A stretch of 64,000 nucleotides of DNA from Pneumocystis sp. 'macacae' (GCA_018127085.1 CM030729.1:186001-250000); one strand, 5' to 3'; numbered from the stretch's first letter, positions 26,770 through 36,540 are shown. Numbers and translations: made by a program. Notes: a model not told the origin generated them from the sequence alone.

Positions 26770-27103
26770 TAACAAACAATAACTGTGAAATAAAAAATAT
26801 TTACTGCATGAAAAACTAGAATTCTGTTGTAATTGAATAAATTTTAGAAATAAAATTTTTATAAAATGTTCGATAAATAAAATTTAATATTATTTTATAT
26901 TGTTAGAAGAGAATATTTTACAATAAAAATATATTCTAAAAATAAAATAATATAATTATATAACTTGTCAAAAATGTACTGTAATATTCTTAAACAAAAA
27001 TATTAAATTTATTTAACGAAAAACATCATTCATAGTGTATAACTCACTAAATCAGACATACTTTATAAGCTCTACAAAATTTATTTGATAATTGTTCTAA
27101 TTA
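26770..27103. other. AT-rich spacer
   Basis: About 330 bp of AT-rich DNA lie between two minus-strand genes. It contains the presumed promoter of the pseudouridine synthase and the 3' end of the zinc-ribbon gene. Nothing else was recognised. Confidence 0.5.
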
Positions 27104-27530
27104 TTATTGAGCATAGTTGTATGGATTAGAAGTTTGATATTTTATCATTGAAATTCTTTGTATTTCAGCATCATCTACACTTTGAAACCAAGAACATATA
27201 TGACATCGCATAACCTATAAAAATAAATATCTATTCAAATCCATTCAGTTAATATATTTTATATAAAACATACCTTTCCCCAACTATATGGTATCAAAGG
27301 AATAAAACAAACAGTAATAAATTTTTTTTCATTGATAGGAGTAACTAAAACATATAAATGATATATTTATATTTTAGTATACTGAATTCTCACCAGATAT
27401 ATTGTGACATATGGGACAATAAACAAATAAATTTTCATATCCTAAAAAGATCATCAAATTCTTAAAAATTTTATAATATACCTTGAATTTTAGTACTGAA
27501 ATCTTCAACTCCAAAAAGAAAGAGACACAT
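27104..27530 (-). CDS. Small zinc-ribbon protein (CPIC...CHIC), four exons
   Basis: This about 97-residue protein was recovered by splicing four short exons. The start at 27530 reads MCLFLFGVEDFSTKIQ. A GTATAT intron leads to GYENLFVYCPICHNIS, another to VTPINEKKFITVCFIPLIPYSWGK, and a third to VMRCHICSWFQSVDDAEIQR, ending NPYNYAQ and a stop at 27104-27106. Two CXXC pairs (CPIC, CHIC) flank a short hydrophobic beta segment, as in fungal zinc_ribbon_15-type proteins. All four exons join in phase with canonical GT/AG ends, which supports the model. The biochemical role is unknown. Confidence 0.75.
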
Positions 27531-28749
27531 TAAATAAAGTACTATTATTATATATTATTATAATTATTATAGTATTATATTATATATAACAATAACAGAT
27601 AAATCATTTTTCTAATTTGCATAAATCATTTCGATTAATAATTTGCCAATTACTTTAAAATGTTCAAATTATTAATTTTTGATACAAAAAATAGAAATTA
27701 AATATTTATAGTATATATTTCAAAATAATATATTTCATAATTATTAATTTCTTTTAATACAGCAAAATAAAATTTATTTTATAAAAAATATTTAACTAAA
27801 TTATAATTAATAAAATATTTTTAATCTAAAAAGTTTAAATAACTTTATTCTTATATAAATTCTCAAATATATGTTAATACTAATTATTACAAAATAATGT
27901 CAATATCCAATCCGTTTATTTCATTAGAAGTTATTTTAATATTTATATTAAATTAAAGAATATCAAATTAAAATATTTTATGTAGAACACAAAAAAATTC
28001 AAATAAAAATAATTTTTAGTTTTATCATTTTATAATAACCACATAAGTCAATTTTTTTAATTATACTTCTGTAACTATTCATTTTTAATATACGATCTCT
28101 TGAATATTAAATAATAATTTTTCAATTTTGAAAACAAACTAAAATCAATTATTAACTATATAATTACTTATTTTTTTCATTAAACTTTAATATTACATAA
28201 TATCTTTTTTAATGCAAAAATCAACATCCTAAATTTATAAACCTCAAAATATAAATTTTAATCATATTATTTTCTCATATAAAATACTATCTTAAATAAA
28301 AAAAATCTAAAATAATCAATAAACTATTTTTTAAATGTTTTTTAAAGACTTTAAATATAAAATTAAATATTTTTTCTTGTTTTTTATAAAACATCTTTAA
28401 CTATTCCTATACTAAATATAACATTTAATTCATTTTTCTGAAAAATTAAACATAATATATAATTCATAAATAGAAATTCTAATATCTAAAAATCCAAATT
28501 TATAAATATTTACTTAAGATCAATATTTTTTTTATCTGATTTCAAATTATAAAAAAACAAATCAATAAAAGCAAATATCTTATAAGTATTAAAAGTATTT
28601 TGTTATTATATATAAGTTTAAAATATCTATAGTTCATCCTAACCCATATCGTCAACAATTATTACATTACCGTTTTTCTTAAAAAATTATAATCAAATAC
28701 TCGTTTTATATCATAAAGTTAATCGTTTGTATTAAATTTGTTTTACGGA
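27531..28749. other. Long AT-rich intergenic region
   Basis: About 1.2 kb of extremely AT-rich sequence with many homopolymer and TAAT-type runs. It lies between the divergent zinc-ribbon gene and OST4. Both strands were read. No coding segment, tRNA or structured RNA could be supported. Confidence 0.5.
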
Positions 28750-28866
28750 ATGATTAATGATAGTCAAACGTACGCACTTTCTATTGCAATGGGAATTATA
28801 GCCATATTTCTAATCTTCATTTATCATTTTATTGTTGTAAATGATGTTCCAAATAAACAGGATTAA
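28750..28866 (+). CDS. ost4: Oligosaccharyltransferase subunit OST4 (38-residue mini-protein)
   Basis: OST4 is a single-span mini-subunit that stabilises Stt3 and Ost3/6 in the ER oligosaccharyltransferase. The intronless frame at 28750 encodes MINDSQTYALSIAMGIIAIF followed by LIFIYHFIVVNDVPNKQD. This matches the OST4 pattern: a short polar start, one membrane helix, then YHF and VN before a polar tail. The length (38 residues) is also typical. A second OST subunit (OST5-like) lies in the same window at 10.9 kb. Confidence 0.9.
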   Translation: MINDSQTYALSIAMGIIAIFLIFIYHFIVVNDVPNKQD

Positions 28867-29181
28867 AAACAGAAAAAATATTCACTAGGTCACATATAGT
28901 CTTTTGTTAGCTGAAGGCATATTAATAACAATATTGTATTAACGCATATCCAAAGGATATTTTTACAGATAATATTTTTTTATTATATATTTTCATGTAT
29001 TTAAATTTAAAATTGTAAAAATAAATTAGATTAGAACCATTTATTTACTATTATATTTTTTATTTTAAAAGAACAAAAATTAGACTATAATACCATAAAT
29101 TTTAACTAATATACATTAATATTTACGGTATCTTAAACACTCTTATACCCAAAGGTTTTTACTTAATACTTTTGATATATT
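28867..29181. other. Spacer ost4 - vps24
   Basis: This 315-bp AT-rich region separates two plus-strand genes. No motif beyond ordinary AT-rich promoter sequence was recognised. Confidence 0.45.
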
Positions 29182-29935
29182 ATGGAGATTCTTCGTCGTC
29201 TTTTTATAGGCAAACCACTTCAAGAGCAAGTTAGTTGATAGATCATAACCATCTATATCTTAATATTTTACTAATCTTTTATATTCAGGTAAAAGAATGG
29301 CAAAGAAAATTGAAATCAGAATGCCGTAATATTGATAGACAACTTTCTCAATTGTCTATTCAAGAAAATAAAACAAAAAAATCTATTAAAAAATATGCTT
29401 GTGAAGCATCCTCTCATACAGCACAAGCATCCTGTCGATTACTAACAAAAGAGCTTATTCGGGCAAAAAAACAGCGCTCTCGACTAGAATATAGCAAGGC
29501 ACTTCTTAACAGCTTAAACATGCAACTAGATGAACAGTTAGCAACACTTAAAGTTGCAGGAATACTACAAAAAAACACAATAATGATAAAAGATGTAAAT
29601 AGACTAATACATTTACCTGAACTCAATGAAACCATGATGGCAATCAGTAAAGAAATGATGAAAGTATATGAGATAGATACTTATTTAAAAACATCTAATA
29701 AAACTAGGCAGGGATTTTTGAAGAAATGGTATCAGATGTACTAGATATGGAAGATTTGGATCAAGATCCAGTTGAAACAAAACAAGTAGATCAAATATTA
29801 TTTGAAATCACAGACGGACTACTAGGATCAATAGAGCCAGTGCCCACTTCCCAAATCAATACAATTGAGGAAACTGACCAGGAAGAAACATCTTTAGAAC
29901 ACATGCGGCATCGTTTAAAGGCACTTCGAAATTAA
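29182..29935 (+). CDS. vps24: ESCRT-III subunit Vps24/CHMP3
   Basis: Vps24 polymerises with Snf7 in ESCRT-III to bud and cut endosomal vesicles. Exon 1 (29182) encodes MEILRRLFIGKPLQEQ and an intron ending in TTCAG near 29288 joins VKEWQRKLKSECRNIDRQLS. The basic N-terminal helix 1 and the helix-2 region (SHTAQASCRLLTKELIRAKKQRSRLEYSKALLNSL) are typical of the SNF7 family. A second intron (about 29663-29708) restores the frame at GIFEEMVSDVLDMED, where the family has a conserved acidic stretch. The C-terminus ends in LEHMRHRLKALRN, a MIM1-like motif that binds Vps4. The neighbouring frame change is a normal intron, not a mutation. Confidence 0.92.
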
Positions 29936-31067
29936 AAAACAAGAAAACATTATCGAATCATTATAACTGCTAACTATTATTACTGTTGAAAAAATATTAA
30001 TTGCCATTAAAAAAATATCAATCTATAACCATTTAGAAACACCATTTTACAATCACTGAGCATTCATTATAACTATGGATTATTAAACAACTCTACGATA
30101 TCACACTGAAATAATTAATCTATGACTTATTTTCCAAACAACATCAATTTACTTTTTGTATCTTCAATAAATATTATCCTCAACAACATTATAGTATCTA
30201 GAAGAGTGTCTTTTTAAAAAATAGCGATTTCTTACAAAAAACATTTTCATATGTAAAACTATACTTTTGTTCTAAAACTTTTTTAAAATTTATACAAAAT
30301 AGCCCTAGAGCGATAATTCATTCTAACAATAAAAACATTATTATATTACTTGAAAATTAACCTTTTAGTTTAATAACTGAAAAAACTCATCTCCAAAACA
30401 AAAAAAAAGTTTAGTATTTAACCAAATCTAGTTATATTTATAGGGACAGATATCATAGCAAACTGATTTAATATCTTCAATCTATATCGAGCTTATTAAT
30501 TGCATCAATATCAATGCAGATAGCTTTAAATTATATATATCAAATCACATGCTGTATATAAATTCTATATCTACTATACATACGGATTAATTATGTATTC
30601 ACATAAATATAAATTCTATGAGTATGCACTGACTGTACAGAATACATATGTCAAATAAATACAACTAATATGTAACTGGCAATATATTTCATATATATGC
30701 ACTATGCATTCATTATATATGCACACTATATACATGTTGTATACATTTTATATTTATACTGTATGCATTTATGCATAATATATATATTACATATATATTA
30801 ACAATATGCTTGCATTTTACACATTATTTTCTGATCACATATGCACCATATGTATTATATTTTTACTGCATGTACTATATATATATTGCATGTGCATTAT
30901 ATATATATTGCATGTGCATTATATATATATTGCATGTGCATTATATATAGACTACATATCAAAATTTCATAAAACATGCTTCTCATTGTCCCTAATAACC
31001 AAATATATTTGTTATGTTTAAAAAGATATTCTTTATTTAAAATGCTTTTACACTTTCTATTCAGCAT
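29936..31067. other. Intergenic region rich in TATATA / TGCATG repeats
   Basis: This is about 1.1 kb between vps24 and a minus-strand PGA2-like gene. From about 30540 the sequence becomes a mosaic of alternating purine-pyrimidine steps (TATATGCAT, TGTATAC) and includes a 22-bp tandem repeat. No coding signal was recognised; peptides read through the repeat are periodic artefacts. Confidence 0.6.
30868..30950. repeat. 22-bp tandem repeat TGCATGTGCATTATATATATAT, about 3.5 copies
   Basis: Three adjacent units built from TGCATGTGCA followed by a (TA)n tail are visible, with a partial fourth. The block is almost purely alternating purine and pyrimidine, and it contains the palindrome TGCA. It sits in the intergenic region left of the GC island and looks like the AT-rich counterpart of the alternating tract at 33.8-34.5 kb. 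Confidence 0.8.
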
Positions 31068-31346
31068 TTAACTGTCTCTTATCTTTACTGAACTATTGTT
31101 CTGCTTTAAACGAAGCATAGTACCCCAGGAAAGCACTGTATCCTGAGTCTTATCGAGAGAATCCGCTTTATCGTCCATATCATAGCGCATCGCCTGTTTA
31201 TAACTTAAATATCGTTGCAAATATGGCCGTAATAAAAGATAACAGCAGACAACTATAATAATTCGTAATACATCTGTTCATCAGTCTTAGTATTTCATTC
31301 AACCATACTCACCTTGCAAATCATATTTTGCTTTTATCGTAAACAT
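31068..31346 (-). CDS. PGA2-like small ER membrane protein (two exons)
   Basis: A spliced minus-strand gene hidden in what looks like intergenic DNA. Exon 1 from 31346 reads MFTIKAKYDLQ and ends at a GTGAGT donor. The intron carries a branch-like CTAAGACTGATG and ends in GAACAG. Exon 2 reads DVLRIIIVVCCYLLLRPYLQ then RYLSYKQAMRYDMDDKADSLD, KTQDTVLSWGTMLRLKQN and a stop at 31068-31070. A single N-terminal membrane span followed by LLLRPYLQ and a polar tail resembles fungal PGA2-type proteins, involved in ER processing of Gas1 and similar proteins. More 5' exon sequence is possible. The coding nature is well supported; the family name is moderately sure. Confidence 0.68.
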
Positions 31347-32128
31347 CTGTAAGACACGTGATAGCCATTACGTTTTCAAAACGTACAAGACATATGCTTC
31401 TATATATAACATGTGTAAAATTTCAGGTATTTAGTATAGAAAAATATTTCTAAAAACGGAATAAATAATATAAAAATCAATATTAGAAGTTGCACAAAAT
31501 ATATCTTTAGAAATAGAGAATACTTGGTAAAACAATATGCACGTGACACAAGGAGAAAGTAAAACAAGAAAAAGAATAAAATAAAAGTATAGAAATGTAT
31601 GAATAAAAGAAGAGATTAAAATATAGATAAATCACCTACTAGAAGACATGGAGCATCTAGACCGCCTGTAAATTATATATATTGATGTCAACTATAGAAC
31701 AATGTGAAATTAGAAATACAAAAAGTGCAAAAGTAAAGTACAAAAAACATAAAAATAGAGAAAACAATACATATTTCGGTTCAAAAAAACACAAAAATTC
31801 AGTATATTCTTTATAAGAAGAAAAATATCTTGTCTTAAAGTAAAATGTCTTTTTCGAGGTTTTTCTGAGGGTCCGACGGTGCGGGTATATAAAAAAACGG
31901 GGACAAGCCACGTCGAAGTACAAACGACCAAATCTCACAGTGACACTTTATAACAAAGAAACGCTTAAAAACACAACATTCGCGGCTATTTTAAGGCTGG
32001 GCGGTAGTATTTAAGCAAAAGAGCATAAGGGTTTGCATACGTGTGAGTTTGTTGGTATTTCTCTGCTTTTTTCTGTGTCAAAGCACGTTTATATATTTTC
32101 CGATATCCTTTGGTAAATTAAAGCGATA
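31347..32128. other. Divergent spacer between PGA2-like gene and mlo3
   Basis: About 780 bp hold the promoters of both divergent genes. Composition rises from AT-rich to mixed toward 32.1 kb, marking the left ramp of the GC island. Around 31850-31910 a GC-containing patch ends in a TATATAAAAA run, a plausible but unproven TATA-like element. A 93-residue minus-strand frame here lacks any recognised similarity. Confidence 0.45.
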
Positions 32129-33137
32129 ATGACACCATTAGACAAATCTTTGGACGGTATATATGATGTGTATGGTGTGCAGCAAGTTGGATGCTAATAG
32201 CTGCAGAAATTATCGCTTCAAGATCAAGATCGGCACAGATACGAAGAGCCCCAAGACGGGGGAATCGAAGAATTATGAGGGGCCGTATAGCAGGACGCCT
32301 GAGTAGTCGTGTAGCAGGCCGTGTGGGGACAAGAAGATTCAGGGATATTGTGAGCTCAACGGCAGCGGCAATACAGGCAGTGATCGATGAAGGCAGCAAA
32401 ATCATTGTTAGCAATTTGGTAAGTATCTGGCTCTAGATGCATTTGGCGTGTAGGGACCAGGCTGACAGGCACCAGCCGTCTGATGTAACCGAAGCTCAAA
32501 TTAAGGTATGAAATCATCAAAGCAAAGACTTTAAGAAGCGGAACTATCGCCCTCGTTTGGACGTCGTCGCGTTTCTCGTCCGTCGCTTTTCTCCTTCATA
32601 TTCCTTGATATTCATTTACCAACCACTATCTCCTGCTTCAAAGGACCTCTTTTCTAATTCCATTGGACCTACACGCAGATGCTTTTTGAGCTATGGCCCC
32701 AACGGCCAGTCAAAAGGCATTGCTACTGTAGTTTTTCAAAGAAAAGCGGATGCCGGCCGAGCGTATAACAAGTACGAGGGAAAAGTCATCGATGGTGCCC
32801 GAAAACTAAAGGTCTTTCTCCCCCGCCCCACTATCCCCTAACCCCCGCAGATTGAGATTGTCCTCGACCCTAGGATGTCTTTGGCTACTTCTTCTCTTTC
32901 CCAGCGTGTCGCCTCCGCATTTCCCCGGTACCTTTTCCCCTCCTGCCGCCCCTAGCTAATTCTTAGGCCTCGGAAGACCGGCGGACTGAGAAGAATGGGT
33001 CGTTTCAGGGCCCCCAGGCCCAAGAAAACCGCCGAGGAGCTGGATGCCGAGATGATTGGTAAGCAGCCCCCCGTCTCTGCCCCGCCTCACACTCTGCAGA
33101 CTACTTTGGGAGTGCTAACCAAGAAACTGCTGCTTAG
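32129..33137 (+). CDS. mlo3: mRNA export adaptor of the Yra1/Mlo3/ALYREF family
   Basis: This RRM adaptor couples splicing and 3'-end formation to mRNA export. Exon 1 (MTPLDKSLD) carries the UAP56-binding-type motif. A Arg/Gly-rich N-terminal region follows (RRAPRRGNRRIMRGRIAGR), then the RRM: IIVSNLPSDVTEAQIK, then DLFSNSIGPTRRCFLSYGPN, GQSKGIATVVFQRKADAGRAY and GKVIDGARKLK, IEIVLDPRM. The C-terminus (GGLRRMGRFRAPRPKKTAEE, LDAEMIDYFGS) is the conserved UAP56-interacting end; stop at 33135-33137. Introns: about 32157-32201, 32416-32475, 32506-32643 (138 nt, the longest), 32811-32850, 32929-32967 and 33060-33101. Base composition climbs along the gene from moderate at the 5' end to strongly GC-rich at the 3' end. 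Confidence 0.9.
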
Positions 33138-33261
33138 ATACATCTTAGATACATAAACCTATTCTATATTCTATAGTATAGACTAATTTAAACCCGTTGC
33201 CCCAGACTGTTGCCTAGCAACGCCACCCCTGCCAGCCTCGCTGCCCACCAGTCACGTGCCG

Positions 33262-33761
33262 CTATATCCGCGGTGTGAGCGAGTGGGGCGCCTTCCGTGC
33301 CACTGCCGCCCGTATATTCTCCTTCTTGCCCCGTGTCCTGGCGTCGGGCCTTGCATGCTGCGCCGCATACTCAGCCATCAGCTCGTGCTGGCCGTGTAAG
33401 ACTTGTCCAGACAACCGGGACATACAAGACCCTCGTTCCGCCGCGCACAGAGCTTCTGCATCAGCACCGCCTGCTGCACCACCCACCTACAAGCACATCC
33501 TCGACATTGACAACCTTTCCGCCCCGGTGCTTCGCAAACGACTCGACATCCTCGCCCAGCGTGTGGATCTGCGAGAACACAAGTGTCGACAGCGACGCGA
33601 CAAACCCCGATGTTGCCGTCGCCCGCAGCTCCAGAGACTCTGTCTCTGCAATCTGCTCGGTCGCGTGCCAGACTGCCGACTCAAGCGCTGCCATAAGCCC
33701 CTGCTGCTGCCCCGTCGACCATACCTTGTCGCTGCAGCGCCCTCTCTTCAGCCGCAGCCAT
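33262..33761 (-). CDS. mhf1: CENP-S / Mhf1 histone-fold protein (spliced, minus strand)
   Basis: CENP-S (Mhf1) forms a histone-fold dimer with CENP-X for kinetochore assembly and Fanconi/FANCM-type repair. The start at 33761 gives MAAAEERALQRQ. A 37-nt intron ending in TATGGCAG joins ALESAVWHATEQIAETESLE. The core then reads ATATSGFVASLSTLVFSQIH, TLGEDVESFAKHRGGKVVNVEDVL, the hallmark of CENP-S. A second intron (GTAGGT...GATGCAG) leads to KLCARRNE, and a third to VLHGQHELMAEYAAQHARPD and a basic tail, ending at 33262-33264. Each exon joins in phase. The gene lies in the GC island, convergent with mlo3 (125 bp between stops). Confidence 0.82.
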
Positions 33762-33779
33762 TGCTCGGACGCTGCACCG

Positions 33780-34480
33780 CGCACACGCACCGCTACACCG
33801 TGCACTGCGCGCATGCACAGCGCATACAACACGCATACATTACGCATACACTACGCATATAGTGCGCATATATTGCACATAGAGCACATGCAACGCACAC
33901 CGTGCATATACACGCATGTACTGCGCATACAGCGCACATATACTATGCATATACACGCATATATTATGTATATATGCACATTCCGCATACAATACGCATA
34001 CACCCGGAACCCGGAGATACACACATATACCGTGCATATACCGTGCATATACCGCGCATACACTGCAGCGGTGCACCAGTGTGCATACGCCCGCATACAC
34101 CGTGCACTGTGCATACACCCATATATTGGCGTACGTGCGTGTATGCACAGTGGGCATATGTGCGGTGTATACATCACACGAAGCGTCGCACAGCGTGTAT
34201 GACCGCACTTTAGGGTGTATGCGCTGTATATGCGTATTGTATGCGTATTATATGCGCGCTGTATGCGCAGTATGCACAGTGCACTGCACATGGGTGTGTG
34301 CGCTCTGCGCTGTGCAGCACGTGTATGCGCACTGTATGCGGGGTGTATGCGCAGTATATGCGGTGTATATGCATAGTACATGCGTGTATGTGTGCACTAT
34401 ATGCGTGCTGATGCGTGTATATGCGCGCTGCGCGTGTGCGCCATGCGCCGTGCATACACCCATGTGCCGCACATACACCG
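33780..34480. repeat. Alternating purine-pyrimidine tract arranged as a large imperfect inverted repeat
   Basis: About 700 bp consist almost entirely of alternating steps (GC, CA, TA, TG, CG) built from variants of GCGCATACAC on the left and GTGTATGCGC on the right. The left arm (about 33.78-34.12 kb) is CATACAC-like, and the right arm (about 34.13-34.44 kb) is its complement-like GTGTATG. At the centre CACTGTGCATACAC (34105-34118) and GTGTATGCACAGTG (34139-34152) form an exact 14-bp inverted repeat around a 20-nt loop. The tract lies in the intergenic space before the acyltransferase gene. Z-DNA or cruciform potential follows from the pattern; function is unknown. Confidence 0.8.
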
Positions 34481-34507
34481 CACAGACGCGCTCGCCTGCG
34501 CCCACCC

Positions 34508-36540
34508 ATGGCCGCCTTTGCATACGACCTCGTGCTCTGGATGATGGCCGGTAAGCCCCCCTCTCCTCCCACTGACCTCAGTCCTCATCGACCTCTTCTT
34601 CCGCGACGTCCGCTCCCGCGGCGCATTCCGCATCCCCACAAAGGGCGCCCTCATCTTTGTTGCTGCTCCCCATGCAAACCAGTTTGTCGACCCCCTTCTC
34701 CTCATGCGCCAGGTGCAGCTTGCTGCTGCCCGCCGTATCTCCTTCCTCATTGCCGAGAAGTCGATGCGCCGCTGGTTCATTGGCCGCCTCGCCCGCCTTG
34801 TCGCCTCAAGTATGCCCTCTCTCTGCCTGCTGACCTCAGTCCCTGTTGTCCGTCCCCTCGACCGCCTCCGCCCCGGCACGGGCCGCGTCCGCGCTGCCGG
34901 TGCTGCGCTCTGTGGCCGCGGCACCCGCTTTACTGCTGAGCTTGGCCCGGGCTCTGTGGTTGTTGTGGGTGGCTGCACGCTTGAGGTTGCAGCAGTCCTG
35001 TCGGACTCTGCAGCAGCGCTGCGGGCTGCAGCCAGCAGTCCCTGCGACTGGGCGCCGTTTGAGTATGCAGCAAAGGTCGACCAGACAGCAGTCTATGCGG
35101 CAGTCTTCCAGCGGCTCGACGAGGGCGGCTGCATCGGCATCTTCCCGGAGGGCGGCAGCCACGACCGGACTGATCTCCTCCCGCTCAAGGGTATGTGTGT
35201 GCAGACAGGCTGACAGTCAGCGGGTGTAGCAGTCATGGCGCTCGGGGCGCTGGCGAGAAACAGCGCCATCGGCCTCAAGATTGTCCCCTGCGGCATGAAC
35301 TACTTCAATGCGCACCGCTTCCGGTCGCGCGCCGTCCTTGAGTTTGGGATGCCGCTGTCTATCCCGGGCGAGCTTGTCGAGCAGTACCGCCGCGGAGAGC
35401 GCGAGGCAGCAGTGCACGCGGTGCTCGAGATGGTCTCGCGCGCCCTGCGCGCAGTGACCGTCCGCACGGCGGACTACGAGACGCTCGTAGTCGTCCAGGC
35501 GTGCCGGCGGCTGTACCGCGGGGGGCGGCAGGGGCTGCAGCAGGCGGTCGAGCTGAACCGGCGGTTTATCGAGGGATACAGCCAGTGGCGCACAGACAGA
35601 CGGGTCGAGCGGCTGCGGCAGGCAGTCCTGGCATACGAGCGCGAGCTGGAGCTGCTGGGGCTGCGGGACCACGAGGTCGACAGTGCACGGTACAGCGGGG
35701 CGCGGGTGCTGCGGGAGGTTGTGTATCGGAGCACGAAGTTTGTGGTGCTGGGGGTGCTGGCGCTGCCGGGGGTGGTGCTGTTTTCGCCGGTCTTTGCAGC
35801 GACAAAGATCATCTCGCAGCGAAAGGCGAGAGGTGGGTGTGTGGGGCAGGAGGGAGCTGACGGTGCAGAGGCACTGGGCGGATCGACAGTCAAGATCGAG
35901 GGCAGAGACGTGCTGGCGACGTGGAAGCTGCTCGTTGCACTGGCACTGGTGCCGGCGCTGCTGGTGGTGTATTCGGGGGTGGTCGCATGTGTGGGTGTGT
36001 ACTATGGGGTGGTGGGGTCGCGGAAGAGTGTGTGTGGGGTGGTGGTGGGGAGTATGGTGGGGATAGGAGTGATTTCGTTTGCAGCGCTGCGGTTTGGGGA
36101 GAGTGGGCTGGACATATACAAGTAGGGAGCAGAGGGGGGGAGAGGGGCTGACAGACAGGTCGCTGCGGCCGCTGGTGCTGAGTCTGGCATCGGCAGACAC
36201 GATGGAGAGGCTGCGGCGGACACGGGAGGAGCTGGCGGTCGAGCTGACAGAGGTGGTCAACGCGCTGGGGCCGGGGCTGTTTGCAGACCTTGAGCCGGAG
36301 AGGGTCTGCACAATGCCTGAATACATGGTCCAGGAGGGCGGGGCGGGGGCGGGGAGGGTCGACAGTCTGTGTGAGGAGACGGAGAGAGAAGGGGCGACGG
36401 GGGAGAGCTTTGAGGAGGTGTCGAGGAGGGTGCGGAGGGCGATGCGGCAGAGGATGCGGCGGCGGACACGGGGGTGTCCGGGGACAGGGGGAGAGAGCGC
36501 CTACGGGTCGGTGAGTGGGAGCGAGGGCGAGGCAGAGTAG
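34508..36540 (+). CDS. Glycerol-3-phosphate acyltransferase (Sct1/Gpt2 family)
   Basis: This enzyme makes lysophosphatidic acid from glycerol-3-phosphate and acyl-CoA in the ER. The start at 34508 gives MAAFAYDLVLWMMA. After an intron, VLIDLFFRDVRSRGAFRIPT leads to the acyltransferase block: AAPHANQFVDPLLLM (the HX4D-type motif appears as HANQFVD), RRISFLIAEKSM, then IGIFPEGGSHDRTDLLPLK (FPEGGSH) and AVMALGALARNSAIGLKIVPCGMNYF. The latter part has VLGVLALPGVVLFSPVFAAT and LLVALALVPALLVVYSGVV membrane spans. Introns are GC-rich but keep CTGAC branch sites (at 34552, 34812, 35191, 35836 and 36126). Codon choice flips from C-ending in early exons to G-ending in later ones. The C-tail is unusually Arg/Gly-rich. 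Stop at 36538-36540. Confidence 0.9.

Noticed and set aside
29663..29708. Frameshift in vps24
   Set aside because: Explained by an intron that restores the frame exactly at GIFEEMVSDVLDMED.
31657..31938. 93-residue minus-strand frame before mlo3
   Set aside because: No recognisable domain, a Phe/Tyr-rich end, and it lies in the mlo3 promoter region. Left out as a gene.
33275..34572. Long reading frames on both strands of the alternating tract (up to about 300 residues)
   Set aside because: They encode periodic His/Tyr/Thr/Ala peptides produced by the repeat, occur in every frame, and resemble no protein family.
35217..36326. A 369-residue minus-strand frame opposite the acyltransferase, plus several plus-strand frames
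   Set aside because: GC-rich DNA has few stop codons. These overlap conserved acyltransferase exons and show Pro/His-rich composition typical of shadow frames.
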